From assembly GCF_048564905.1 (NCBI RefSeq), contig NC_133013.1, positions 2,926,105 through 2,990,104 of the forward strand: a DNA stretch of 64,000 bases. The letters run 5' to 3'. Each line of letters opens with the position of its first letter. Positions within the stretch are counted from its first letter, which is position 1. The notes under the pieces are model-generated. The model was not told the DNA's origin. It did no database searches and saw only the letters and a program-made list of their open reading frames with translations. Made by a program: the position numbers and the translations under genes. Source of the DNA: Vicugna pacos (Eukaryota > Chordata > Mammalia > Artiodactyla > Camelidae). Positions 45,520 through 56,625 of this stretch are shown in pieces.

Positions 45520-45637
45520 AGGGGAGGTAATTAGGTTTCTTCATTGATTTCCGCTTGGAGGAGGTACCGGGGATTGAACCCGGGACCTCTTGTGTGCTGA
45601 GCATGCACTCTACCAATTGAGCTATACCCTTCCCCCA
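45520..45637 (-). mobile_element. Camelid tRNA-derived SINE, divergent subfamily
   Basis: On the reverse strand: GGGGGAAGGGTATAGCTCAA, TTGGTAGAGTGCATGCTCAG, CACACAAGAGGTCCCGGG, box B GGGTTCAATCCCC, then CCTAATTACCTCCCC. Boxes A and B are both intact. The anticodon arm does not pair well (CATGC against ACAAG), so this is a SINE and not a tRNA gene. It lacks the AAATAAATAAA spacer of the other copies. A reverse frame (45500-45694) through it is non-coding. Confidence 0.88.
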
Positions 45638-46010
45638 TAAACTGCCACTTTCTGGATGTGACAGGAAGTCTGTAACTAGATAGGTCTTCCCCAATTTCTC
45701 TTCCCAGCCAACATGTTATGTATATGTCTTAAATGACCCCAGTTGAATGTGCCCTGGGTGCCACCATTTTTAATTTCTCTTTTTGTCTAATAATTTCTCC
45801 ACCGTGGCCAAATAAAGGGACAACATGCCTTTGCAGCAAAGACGATGCTCTCCTTGCTACTGTAATTAGTTTTCCATTATGGCCTCATTTTTTTTTAAAT
45901 CTTGCTTTCTGTCTGTGGAGCTGAATCAATCACACCCATCTCCCTCTATGCCAAATCATCAACCTGACGGGGTGAAAACAAATTCAAACTGTGATTCATT
46001 TTAAACCCTT

Positions 46011-46125
46011 GGGGGGGGCGGGTATAGCTGAAGTGGTAGAGCACATGCTTAGCATGCACAATGTCCTGGAGTTTGAACCTAAAAATAAATAAATCTAATT
46101 ACCTACCCCTCCCACCAAAACAAAA
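46011..46125 (+). mobile_element. Camelid tRNA-derived SINE with internal deletion
   Basis: The head is present: GGGGGCGGGTATAGCTGAAG, GTAGAGCACATGCTTAGC. Box B is damaged (GGAGTTTGAACC), and the following 'ccccagtacctcc' part is missing before AAAAATAAATAAATC and the AATTACCTACCCCTCCC tail. Confidence 0.9.
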
Positions 46126-47050
46126 CCAACAACGAAATAGTTAAGTGGGCTGTCAGGCATTCCAAGCCTAGAAGTAGGATGTGTTTGTAGAAATAATTTC
46201 TCTAGATGGTTGCTGTTTTATTTTGAAACAAGTGAGAATTTCTCATCCTGTTCCACCCACCCCATTTCAATCATGTACCCTGAGGCAGCAGGAGCACCTC
46301 CCCACGCAGCTGGGTGTTGCAGACCGCAAAGTCCACACTCTCACGAACATGGAAAACACTTTTCCAGCTTTGGAAGTTATTTCTGAAAGTCGAGGACACA
46401 GGCGAGTTGGTGTTTCCACTCCGTTATTTTGTTGTCTAGTTTGTAAGATTTTTGATATATATTGGAAGAATCAGTTTACCTAAAACAAAGTAAAATCTAA
46501 AACCCTTCACTAAGGAGAGCCCTAAGACGTAGGGATCTAGAGTGTCACCAAGTCCTCTCTTGGTGGACCATCTGTGTCCTTGAAAGGGGCCATCCATCAA
46601 TGGCCTTATGGGATTCTCTGGGGACAAGGAGGGCTGCCAGGAGATGCTGCAGCTACGTCTGCTACAGCTGTGTTCACATGGGCTTTACCAAGGCTCACTC
46701 AAGCTTCACTCTACTGTTCACTGGCCCATATGTTGGTGATTCCTGGTTCTATGAAGCAGGACTTACTGTATCACCACATTACAGGTGGGAAAATGCTGGT
46801 CCCATGTTTGATGCCTTTCCCTGGTCACAGGCAGAGAGGGGAAGCTCTGAGGCCTAGAAACAGGCTGGAACCTGACTTCCCAACTTCCCAGGGCTCAAAC
46901 TGAGCACTTGCACGGTCCATGCAGCAGGCGGTCCTGACGGCACCGTGCATTCACCCACAGTCCCCAGGGAGCCAAAACTCAATGCCAAGTCACTCAGCTT
47001 ATTACCCCCAAAGTCAGGGACTGTGCCTTTCCATTAGCCTGCTCTCTTGC
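46126..47050. other. Unassigned sequence
   Basis: No clear repeat or gene. Open frames of 85-109 codons overlap in different phases around 46574-46903, as expected by chance in GC-richer DNA. Confidence 0.35.
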
Positions 47051-47054
47051 AAGT

Positions 47055-47180
47055 ACCGGAGGTTCGATCTAAACCAGAAACGTGGGAGTCATTCTCTACT
47101 GCCACCTCACCCTCACTCCTTACAATCAAGGAATTAGCAAATTCTGTGGTTTTATGCCTTAGTTTTCACCACTGCATTAT
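47055..47180 (+). mobile_element. Possible L2 LINE relic
   Basis: AACGTGGGAGTCATTCTCTA, then CACCTCACCCTCACTCC and CAATCAAGGAATTAGCAAAT resemble the L2 reading-frame region 'aacctgggagtcatccttgactcctccc...'. It is short and degraded. Confidence 0.45.
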
Positions 47181-47474
47181 TTGCCTCCTTAATATTCCAT
47201 GTAAAGGCAAGGTTGAGCCCAGAATGTGAACTGAGATTATCTTTTTATTTTGTTTTTAAATTGAGAGTAAACTTCATTCAAATTACTTTTCCAGAAAATA
47301 TATTCAGAAATTATGGTAATGTAGGAACACATTTGGGCTCATACACCTTTAAAATTTGTAAGCAATCTTCAATGATGTTAATTAGGAAATTCTTTCATTT
47401 GGTGGAAACAAATTAGTTCTGTCTCCAGAACTGTATCACCTAGGAGTTTCTTGGCTTCCTTTCAAGGATGCCTT

Positions 47475-47620
47475 TTGAATAGCTGTGTGACCTTGGGTTA
47501 GGTGTTTAACTTCTCTGTGCTTCAATTTCCTCACCTTTAAAAAGGAGATAACTCATAGGGGTGTGTGATGATAAATATATGTAAAATTCTTAGACTAGTA
47601 CATGCAAAGAGTACGCATTG
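47475..47620 (-). mobile_element. MIR SINE relic
   Basis: AGCTGTGTGACCTTGGGTTA, GTGTTTAACTTCTCTGTGC, TCAATTTCCTCACC and AACTCATAGGGGTGTGTG follow the MIR complement closely. Confidence 0.85.
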
Positions 47621-48070
47621 TATCATTGTGTACATGTTTGCTACTGTGCCTGTGTGGTTGCGGCTGACTGCTGGAGGGTGTGCTCTTTCTAAGCCCAGAG
47701 TAGGATTCAAAAGCAAGACCCCTGTAGGTATTTTTCCAAAGACATTGGTATTCAAGCAATTCAAGAGCACGTGGGCATGTTGGTTACAAACTTGGGCACT
47801 GGCTGGGAGGAAGCACGAGGACTCAGTGACACAGACCCCAGAGCAGATACAGAAACTAGGTTTGGGGAGGACAGGAGTTAGAGGAAGTTGCCAAGAACAG
47901 ACTGGAGCCCAGAGGGACCCAGCAAAGCAGAGGCAGGCAGCACTAAGAATAGAGGAGACTGGCTGGATGGAAATTCCAGGGAACCAGTGCCTTCTCGGAG
48001 GCAGGTAGCTGGTCCTAGTCCCTCTAAAAAAGGCTTTGACAACAGTTGTCCATCAAGACGCCAGGAGCTT

Positions 48071-48212
48071 GGGGAGGGTATAGCACAAGTGGTAGAGAAC
48101 ACGCTTAGCCTGCAGGAGGTCCTGGGTTCAATCCCCAGCACCTCCGTTAAAAACAAATAAACTTAATTACCCCCTACTAAAAAATACAATAATAAATAAA
48201 TATTTAAAAAAA
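48071..48212 (+). mobile_element. Camelid tRNA-derived SINE (Vic-1-like)
   Basis: GGGGAGGGTATAGCACAAGT, GGTAGAGAACACGCTTAGCC, box B GGGTTCAATCCCC, CAGCACCTCCG, then AATAAACTTAATTACCCCC and an A-rich tail. The reverse frame at 47878-48156 begins in the SINE and is not a gene. Confidence 0.92.
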
Positions 48213-49009
48213 GGCATGAGAAGCCTCACTGAGTACTTCAGAACAAGGCCACCTCCTTAGAAGGACACTAGGTGTTGAAGAGAACAGAAGAGAAAGGACT
48301 GGCGAGCGATGTGTGACTCAGGGGATGTGCAGGGACCGAGACTGTGTCCACAGCTGCCGGGACTTCAGGACGATGGCAAGGGGATATTGCCACATCTGAG
48401 GTGCAACTCTGCCTGGGGAAGTTGAGCCCTGGAGTCAGGTTCTTCTCCCCTTCCTCCCCCTACCCCCGCATCTCTCCCACGGTGGGACCCATGGGCTCCA
48501 GGTGCCAACGCTACCATCCAGGACCAGCTGCTCTCCCTCTGCTCACTCCACTCTCTCCACCATGCTGAGCCTCATCAGCTCTATGGTCCCTTTTGGTGAT
48601 GTAACCACAGAAAGGTCTGCTCCCATCCTGGGCTATGTGCTGTTGTCACCATGACCTTCCATAATCCCATTTGTCCCATTTGTCCCTGGCGTGTGAGTAA
48701 AGCCAGAGCCATCCCTTTATGCTGAGGGGTCAAAGCAAAGCTAAGCTGGAAGACGATGTTGCCAGTTGAGTACCAGTGGTTGGACTGGCTGCCAGTGTCC
48801 ACAGGGCGAGGGTTAGTGCAAATCCAGCTTCGTTGAGTCCATGATCAGGGTGAAAACATTTCTTCGACGACTGGAGAACAGAAGAGAAGCAAGCTGGAAA
48901 GAGTAAGGACCCTTCATTTCCTCATTTTCTCTTTATAAATAAATAGGGAGGAGGGCAACTTGGCAGTGTCTCTTAAAATTTGAAATTTTTATGATATGCA
49001 CAAAATGTA
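48213..49009. other. Unassigned sequence
   Basis: No gene or repeat was recognised by eye. Confidence 0.3.
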
Positions 49010-49085
49010 AGCAACCTGAGAGTGGGAACTTGGCTTTCTTCACTGCTATTCACTGCTCTCATCTCCAGAATCTAGAACATGAAGC
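49010..49085 (+). mobile_element. L2 LINE 3' end relic
   Basis: CTGAGAGTGGGAACTTGGC, TTCACTGCTATTCACTGCTC and CATCTCCAGAATCTAGAAC match the L2 3' UTR wording 'gagggcagggactt ... tccccagcacctagaac'. Confidence 0.6.
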
Positions 49086-49479
49086 TCAAAATATCCATCT
49101 CAAAATATTTGTGGAATCAACTTAAACTTATGACTCAACCCTTCTACTTCTCAGAATTCAGTTGTGCTTTTCAGCTTCTGCTGTGCATGGCTTTGAATGA
49201 ATGTAGTATCTCAGCATGGGATAACCATAAACATCTCTTTCTCCGTCACCCCATGGCGGGGCTGCAGGTCAGCTCTGGTCCTCTCTCCGTGTGCTGCTAT
49301 TCTAGAGCCACAGGTGGGGAAGCAGCCCTGATCTCAGATGTGCTGTTCCCAAGGCAACAGGTAGAGCTGGACCAAATTGCCACGAGCAGAGCATCCACTT
49401 GGATGTGGTGATCACCACGTGATGGGACAGGGGATGTGCTTTGCCTGCTGAGAGGCACGGCAGGGGCAGGATGAAACTG

Positions 49480-49800
49480 ATGCCGTGTGAATCTACCATA
49501 CGATCATAAGGAAACCCAACACAGACAAGCAGGCATGGCCAAAGGTGGTTTTCAGAGCATTGTTTGTGAACAGTAAGAAAAATTGGGAGGTACTACCAAT
49601 AATGGAATGGACAATGCATATTAGAGAATATACTGTAGCAGTTGGACATAATAAGGTCGATTTTTATGGAATGAACAAATCCCAAAACATACTATTGAGT
49701 GAAAAAAACAGTGCGAAATGGTGTCTAAAAAAAGCAAACAACACAAAACACTACTTCTAGTGGGTACAATTATGTGTCTATATGCCTTTAAAAGTATGGT
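49480..49800 (+). mobile_element. Old LINE-1 3' part (L1M)
   Basis: GGTTTTCAGAGCATTGTTTG, AAAAATTGGGAGGTACTACC, AATGGAATGGACAATGC, GTAGCAGTTGGACATAATAA and TATTGAGTGAAAAAAACAG follow the old L1 wording 'aatggccaaaaactgg ... gtgaaaaaagcaag'. It is the host for the next L1. Confidence 0.6.
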
Positions 49801-49802
49801 GA

Positions 49803-50462
49803 TATAGTAGATCTATTTTTAACTTTTTGAAGCACCTACATACTGTTTTCCATAGTGGCTGAACTATTTACATTCCTACCAACAGGGCCCAAGGAGTTTG
49901 TTTTCTCCACATCCTCTCCAACACTTGACTTCTTGATAATGACCATTCTAACAGGTGTGAGGTGATAATCTCATCGTGGTTTTGATTTGCATTTTCCTTA
50001 TGATTAGTGATGTTGAGCATCTTTTTATGTTCATGTGAGTCAAGTGGAATATTATTCAGCCATGAGAAAGAAGGACATCCTGTAACTTGTGATCATGCTA
50101 TGCTACGTGAGATGAGTCAGAGGGAGAAAGACAGATACTGTATGGTGTCACTTATATGTGGTATTGAAAAAAGCCAGACTCATAAAAACAGAGTGACACG
50201 GTGGTTACCAGGGACTAGGGCATGGAGGGCCAGGAGGGGTGTTGTTTCCAGGCATAAACTGCAACAAGCCCTAAAGACTTAATACACAGTATAGTGAATA
50301 TAGACAATGATATTATATTACAATCATCAAACTTGCTAGAAGAGTAGAACTTAATTATTCCAACCGCTAAAAAGAAATGAAAATTATATAACATAATAGA
50401 GGTGTTAATTATTGCTACATTGGCAGTCATATTACAATACATAAATGTATCAAATCAATGCA
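49803..50462 (+). mobile_element. LINE-1 with 5' inversion (twin-priming structure)
   Basis: The left part, 49803-50035, is L1 ORF2 on the reverse strand (CTGTTTTCCATAGTGGCTGA, TTACATTCCTACCAAC, CTAACAGGTGTGAGGTG). From 50036 the L1 runs forward (GTGGAATATTATTCAGCC, CAGATACTGTATGGTGTC, GTGGTTACCAGGGACTAGG). The inverted part comes from just upstream of the forward part in the L1 map, with roughly 200 bp of consensus lost between them. That is the known product of twin priming. The 3' UTR resumes at 50850-50935 after a nested insertion. Confidence 0.8.
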
Positions 50463-50849
50463 TTGTAGGATGGACCTAGAGGTTATCATACTAAGTGAAG
50501 TAAGTCAGACAAAGACAAATATCATATATCACTCATATGCGAAATCTAAAATATGAAACAAATGAACTTATTTACAAAACAGAAACAGACTCCCAGACAT
50601 AGAAAACAAACTTACGGTTACCAGGGGGGGAAGTGGGAGGAGGGATAAATTATAAACTATTATATATAAAACAAACAGCAAGGTCCTACTGTATAGCACA
50701 GGGAACTATATTCAATATCCTGTAATAAACTATAATGGAAAAGAATATGAAAAAGGGTATGTGTGTATATCTATATCTATATCTGAATCACTTTACTGTA
50801 CACCAGAAACTAACACAACATTGTAAATCAACTATACTCCAAAAAAAGT
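50463..50849 (+). mobile_element. Younger LINE-1 3' end nested in the inverted L1
   Basis: The 3' UTR of the artiodactyl/camelid L1 type: GACCTAGAGGTTATCATAC, GTGAAGTAAGTCAGACAAAG, GGTTACCAGGGGGGGAAG, CTGTATAGCACAGGGAAC, CACCAGAAACTAACACAAC and a short A-tail. The surrounding older L1 3' UTR continues on both sides. Confidence 0.88.
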
Positions 50850-50935
50850 TGTTTGAAATAAAGAAAAAACACATGTTGAACACTATGAATTTACACAATG
50901 TTATAGGTCAAATATATTTCAATTTTTAAAAATGG

Positions 50936-52599
50936 TAAGTCTGGTAAGATTTTACCGAATCGACAGTGGATGCTGACAGGTAAACAGCAGTGAGGCTGGG
51001 GGTGAGGCGTCAGTAAACACAAGGATAGAACCACTGTTCTTTTCATGTGAGGGGGTTTGCTTAAACTGTTCTGCCCAAGAAGGTAAGAAAAGCTAACTTT
51101 GATGGAGACCACCTCTCCATCTAGTTAGACAAAAAGGACAATTAAAAAAAAGGCCAGATGGCTTTGATTATTGAAGCCAACCCCAGGGCTAACAAGCTCC
51201 TTCAACAGTCTGAAACGGGGGGCTAAATTTGGTTTAGTGAAACGGTGGAATTTCAGGCGATGGTTTACTTTTTCATGGGAATAATTCTGATTGGCTGTGG
51301 GGAGGATGTGTGGGTACCGCTGGGTCACTCCGCCTGGCTCCCTGGACCCTGATGCGAGCTCTGAGCCTCTGAGCTCCCAGACACTAGGTGATCTGTGTTT
51401 ATTCTGCTACCGCCAATTAAAAAAAAAAAAAGAGCATGTAACACTTTCTACGCTCAATGAACTCTGGTTGAACTTGACAGATGTTGGAGCGTCTCATTTT
51501 CTCCTCGAGCAGGGCTTAATGGAGATTTCGTTACCAGGGTAATCACCATCCCACTCTGCTCTATTAATCTAGCCTCTCTGCGTGTTGACTGTAGATATAT
51601 AAGTGCAGCCTGAGCATCCATTTTTCCATAGTCTTACCAGCTTGGGTTTCCGTTTTGCAGTTTTATTTTCTAACATCCTCCCTCTAATTAGAAAAAGAAA
51701 AGAAAAATCTTCAACGGCCTTGGCTCTACATCACGTACTTGGGAAAAGGAATTGTTTTTGGGCTGCTTCAGCATGAGGTTATTGCTCTAACGAAACACTG
51801 CTCAGGATGTCTGGGCGTTGGAGCCACGGACCTCCATCCATTCATTTCCCGACAGCGAAAAACAGTCACTGGCCTTCTGTGAGCCTGTTTCTCCCCCGTG
51901 GTGCAGTCATATTACACACTACCCCGCACAACGTCGTTAGCGGGATTCAACAAGGTGACGTAGGTGTGAGAAGTGCTAGGCTGCTGCCTTGAATATGACA
52001 CGGTCCCTGAACGTTAGTTTCCAAGATTCTGCCTCTGACTTTGTGCTGGAAGGTGGGTGATATCGACAAGGGTTAAATCACTTCCTCTCAGTTGCATCAA
52101 AGTGGGTGTGAGAGCACATCCAAAGGTAAGTGGAGGAACAGTCCCTCTACCGCAGGGGAGGGCAGGGTGCTGGGCGGGGGCGGGCCCTTCCCAGACCCAC
52201 ACTGCTCCACACACTGGCAGTCGGATTTCATCACACACGCACTTCGGAGCAGCTGACCTCTGAGCCCATGGAAACGCCAGTGCTGGCCATCCCTGGACAT
52301 CAGGCTGAAAACTGGGTGGAATACAAGAGAAGAGGGATTCTGTGTTCTCATTTCCACCTCAAAACAAGTGAACTTAGCTAGATATTTTACTTTACAGGAT
52401 CTCAGTTGTTCTCACTTGAAAAATTCGGGGGGTAAGTTAAATTCGTTCTGAGACTCCTTCCAGGTCACACAAAGACCAAGCAGGACCCCCGGGGTTCTAA
52501 TCTACTGACAATATAAATGGTAGAACTAATTGGTAGGTTCAGTGTAGATAGTCCAGCGGTGGATTCATTTTTTTTAAAATCTAAACTTCTTGGAGTTTT
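50936..52599. other. Unassigned, repeat-poor sequence
   Basis: No transposon was recognised apart from A-rich tracts near 51149 and 51420. GC and CpG rise modestly around 52130-52250. The segment 51400-51760 has TAATTA-type AT boxes, a TATATAAG sequence near 51596 and an X-box-like GTTACCAGGGTAAT at 51530-51543 with one mismatch. No coding exon is supported. Confidence 0.35.
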
Positions 52600-54690
52600 A
52601 AATTTTATTATTATTAATTTTATTGAAGTATAATCAGTTTACAATGTTGTGTTAATTTCTGGTGTTCAGCATAATGCTTCAGTCATAGATATACATACAG
52701 ATATTCCTTTTCATATTCTTTTTCATTCTAGGTGACTACAAGATATTAAATACAGTTCCTTGTGTCATACAATAGAAATTTGTTTATCCATTTTATATAT
52801 ATTAGTTGGTATCTGCAAATCTCAAACTTCCAATTTATCCTTTCCCATCCTTTTCCCCCTTGGTAACATAAGTTTGTTTCCTATGTCTGTGAGTCTGTTT
52901 CTGTTTTGCAAATAAGTTCATTTGTGTCTTTTTTTTGTTTTGTTTTTCAAGATTCCACATCTGAGTACTATCATATGGTATTTTTCTTTCTCTTTCTGGC
53001 TTACTTCACATAGAATGATGATCTCCAGGCCTACCCATTTTGCTGCAAATGGCATTATTTTGTTCTTTTTATGGCTGAGTAGTATTCCATTGTATAAATA
53101 TACCACATCTTCTTTATCGAGTCCTCTGTCAATGGACATTTAGGTTGTTTCCAAGTCTTGGCTATTGTATATAGTGCTCCTATGAACATTGGGGTGCAGG
53201 TGTCTTTTCAAATTAAAGTTTCCTCCAGACCTATGCCCAGGAGTAGGGTTGCTGGATCACAGGGTAAGTCTATTTTTAGTTTTTTAAGGGTTCTCCATAC
53301 TGTTTTCCATAATGGCTCCACCAAACTACATTCCCACCAACAATGTAGGAGGGTTCCCTTTTTTCCACACCCTCTCCAGCATTCATCATTTGTAGACTTC
53401 TGAATGATGGCCATTCTGAGTGGTGTGAGATGATACTTCATTGTAGTTTTGATTTGCATTTCTCTGATAATTAGTGATATTGAGCATTTTTTCATGTGCA
53501 TATTGGCTATTTGTATGTCTTCATTGCAGAATTGCTTGTTTAGGTCTTCTGCCCATTTATGGATTGGGTTGTTTGTTTTTTTCTTATTAAGTCATATGAG
53601 CTGCTTTTATGTTCTGGAAATTAAGCTCTTGTCAGTCTCATCTTTTGCAAATATTTTCTCTCATTCCATGGGTTGTCTTTTTGTTTTGCTTATGGTTTCC
53701 TTTGCTGCACAAAAGCTTTTAAGTTTAATTAGGTCCCATTTGTTAATTTTTGCTTTTATTTCTATTGCCTGTGTAGACTTTCCTAGGAGAATATTGGTAA
53801 GATTTGTGTTGGAAAGTGTTTTGCTTATGTTTTCTTCTTGGCAGTGTATAGTGTCTTGTCTTATGTTTAAGTCTTTAAGTCATTTTGAGTTTATTTTTGT
53901 GTGAGGGAGTGTTCTAGCTTCATTGATTTACATGCTGCTGTCCAGTTTTCCCAACACCACTTGCTGAAGACTGTCTTTTCTCCATTGTAGATTCTTGCTT
54001 CCTTTGTTGAGGATTAGTTGACCATAGGTCTGTAGGTTTATTTCTGGGTTCTCCATTCTGTTCCATTGACTCACATGTCTGTTTTTATGCCAGTACCATA
54101 CTGTCTTGATTACTGTAGCTCTGTAGTATTGTCTGAAGTCTGGGAGGGTTAATCCTCAGCGTCATTCTTTTCCTTCAGTAATGCTTTGGCAATTCTGGGT
54201 CTTTTGTGATTACATATAAATTTTAGGATTGTTTGTTCTAGTTCCGTGATAAATGTCCTGAGTAATTTGATAGGGATCATATTAAATCTATAGATTGCTT
54301 TGGGTAGTATGACCATTTTACCAATATTAATTATTCCAATCCAAGAGCATGGAATATCTTTCCATTTCTTTACATCATCTTAATTTCCTTAATCAATGTT
54401 TTGTTATTCTCTGCATATATGTCTTTCACCTCCTTGCTCAGATTTATTCCTAAGTATTTTATCTGGGGGGGATGTGGTTTTAAAAGGGTTGTTGTTTTTT
54501 TTTTTTTTTACTTTCCTTTTCTGATATTTCATTGTTAGTGTAAAGAAATGCAACTGATTTCTGTATGTTAATCTTGCACCGTGCTACCTTGCTGAATTCT
54601 TTTATCAGCTCCAGTAGTTTTTGTGTGGAGACTTCAGGGTTTTCCATGTGTAGTATCATGTCATCTGCATATAGTGACAGTTTTACCAGT
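52600..54690 (-). mobile_element. 5'-truncated LINE-1, about 2.1 kb, artiodactyl/camelid type
   Basis: The 3' end on the left is TATTGAAGTATAATCAGTTT then ACAATGTTGTGTTAATTTC. ORF2 follows rightwards to the reverse-transcriptase region (GTCTTTTTGTTTTGCTTATG, TTTCTGGGTTCTCCATTC, TGTCATCTGCATATAGTGAC). It is the longest and best preserved of the younger L1s in the window. A reverse frame of 97 codons (53208-53501) encodes the C-terminal zinc-knuckle region ([20 protein letters not shown]). Stops and frame changes elsewhere leave it inactive. Confidence 0.93.
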
Positions 54691-55114
54691 TGTGAATTCT
54701 TGGCTTCCTGAAGCCATTTCTTTCTGAGATCTAACTCTCAGGAAATTAAAATTCCTTTACCAATTCCCAAGTTCTCTCTTGCAGACAATTGCTTTTTCAT
54801 GTACCAAAAAAAAAAAAAGTGATGAATAAACCATTGATTAAGTTTACTTGATAGAACATCCTCTGGGAGACAAACTGAAAAGGAATGTTAGATTCACCAT
54901 GCTTAACTGTTCAACGACTTTTTCTGTTTGTTTGTTTGGCCAACTCTAGATAGAACACTAGAGGTACATGACCTACTTTTCTACGAGCAGAAAGAAAAGA
55001 GCACGAATATGTGCTCAGCATCAACAGCCAGTCAGTGATGTATTGGAAGCTTCGTACCCATGATGATATTACTATATTAATCAAAACAGAACAAACAAGG
55101 ATCCCTTCCATTCT
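54691..55114. other. Unassigned sequence
   Basis: No gene or repeat was recognised by eye. A short poly(A) run lies at about 54806-54818. Confidence 0.3.
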
Positions 55115-55262
55115 GGAGTCCAGTTGGCTTGTGTTCAGATTCTGACTTGTCTCCTTATTAACCATGTGACCTTGGATAAGCTTATCAGTTATTTAGACTT
55201 GGATTTTGCATCAGTAAAGCAAGAATAAGCCCTTGCTTTACAAAGACTTGTATGGACCAGAA
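55115..55262 (-). mobile_element. MIR SINE relic
   Basis: CAGATTCTGACTTGTCTCC, AACCATGTGACCTTGGATAA, TTGGATTTTGCATCAGTAAA and AAGACTTGTATGGA fit the MIR complement. Confidence 0.75.
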
Positions 55263-55399
55263 ATAGTAGCTGTAAGCCACAGTGCACAGCGAGCATCTTT
55301 CATCTGCAGGCACCATCACTGAGGACCGCATGGGACGCTGTGGGATGCTGACATCTCATCTCGGCTCTCTGCTCTTATGTGATGGTCAGTGTGTCTGTC

Positions 55400-55532
55400 T
55401 CTCAAAGTCCATCTCCTCATGATTAAAGAAAGGTTAACCATAGTGTCTACTTCTCAGGGTTGATGTGACATACATTTGGCAGAGTGAGTCGTGGCAAATA
55501 ATAAGTGCTCAACAAATAATTTGTTACTCTAT
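55400..55532 (-). mobile_element. MIR SINE relic, 3' part
   Basis: CATCTCCTCATGATTAAAG, TGTCTACTTCTCAGGGTTG, GTGACATACATTTGG and AATAAGTGCTCAACAAATAA correspond to the MIR complement 'ctcatctgtaaaatggg ... cctcatagggttg ... gtgctcaataaat'. Confidence 0.7.
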
Positions 55533-56299
55533 ACCATGTGTCCACTTTCCCTACACCTTCTACTAAGTTCAATAGTGCTATGTTTAGTAGGATCCTTTTT
55601 AGTTGACCTGTGTCATTCTCCAAATGATCTTTGTCCAATCAATGGTTGAAATAGTCTAAAACCTGGAAAGCAGCCTGTGATGCTGGAGGCTGTGCTACGA
55701 GTTACAATGCCCTCTCCCATCCTGCTGACACTTCATGCTCAACAGGAAAAACACTGTGCATGTTTTTCTCTGCAGAAAAACAGCAAACTTATGTTTGCCT
55801 CTAGTATCTCCCAGCTGTACACAGTGGTTTCATTTGCCACAAACAGGACCAGGTATCAGAGGAAAATGTGAAAAGCCAGGCTTCTAAATAGGAAGCTGCA
55901 TTTCAAAGGGGCCTCTGAGATGGAAAACTCTTTGAAGAGCAGATATATATATACTTGTACTATGAGCTTTCCCCCTGAGATTACAAGGCAGTCAGCTTGC
56001 AAGAACAAGCTTTTCTTTCCATATTCTGTGATATTTTTATACTATTTCCCTCCTATTCAGTGCAGTTTTTTCCCTCAGTCTTGAGCTTTTTTTAACTGCA
56101 CTTTATTACCCTCTGTCTCCAGAACTGGTTTCTCACATCTTCACTTCTGGTGCACGCTGTTTTCTCACCTTTTGACTGTCTGCCTCTGACTTGACTTTTC
56201 CCTTGCATCTACTTGGGACCATTGGATCATTTTTTTAAAAAACACTAGATTTTATTTTTTTAGAGCAGTTTTAGGAAATTTGAGCAGATACTGTGCAGA
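55533..56299. other. Unassigned sequence
   Basis: No gene or repeat was recognised by eye. Confidence 0.3.
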
Positions 56300-56450
56300 T
56301 TTGGCCTACAAAAGATACCCCTGTTATTGTTAACAGCTTTATTGAGGCACAGAATGCAGCACATATTTAACATACAATTTGATCAGTTTGGACATATGGA
56401 TACACCTGTGGAACCATCACGAAGGTCAAGATAGCCTCCAAAAAGTTCCT
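56300..56450 (-). mobile_element. Old LINE-1 3' UTR fragment
   Basis: AACAGCTTTATTGAGGCAC, CATATTTAACATACAATTTG, ATCAGTTTGGACATATGG and GTGGAACCATCACGAAGGTC match the same old L1 3' UTR part as 33291-33425. Confidence 0.75.
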
Positions 56451-56582
56451 CTGCTCCTTTGTGTTTTTTTCTATGTGGTATTAATATGAGATCTACTCTC
56501 ATAATGAGACAGGAGGGGAGGGGGCAGGGCACAGCCATTAAAAGGAAGACACAGCCATTATCACCGAGATGGTGGAAGATTT

Positions 56583-56610
56583 AACTCCCAATAGACCTTT
56601 ATTGGGAGTT
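56583..56610. repeat. Perfect 11-bp inverted repeat (6-base loop)
   Basis: AACTCCCAATA, a GACCTT loop and TATTGGGAGTT form an 11-bp perfect stem. No T-run follows that would make it a terminator, and this is a eukaryote. It may be a chance or replication-derived palindrome near the LTR end. Confidence 0.9.
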
Positions 56611-56625
56611 TATAGATGTAGCTGG

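Noticed and set aside
45545-45637. tRNA-Ala gene candidate on the reverse strand
   Set aside because: Boxes A and B are intact but the anticodon stem does not pair and the sequence continues into a SINE-type tail. The other SINE copies in the window show the same origin.
47565-48156. Open frames of 147 (forward) and 92 (reverse) codons
   Set aside because: The reverse frame begins in the SINE at 48071 and the forward frame begins in a MIR relic. Neither has a recognisable domain.
56583-56610. Hairpin as a transcription terminator
   Set aside because: This is a eukaryotic context and no T-run or gene end is nearby. Kept only as an inverted repeat.
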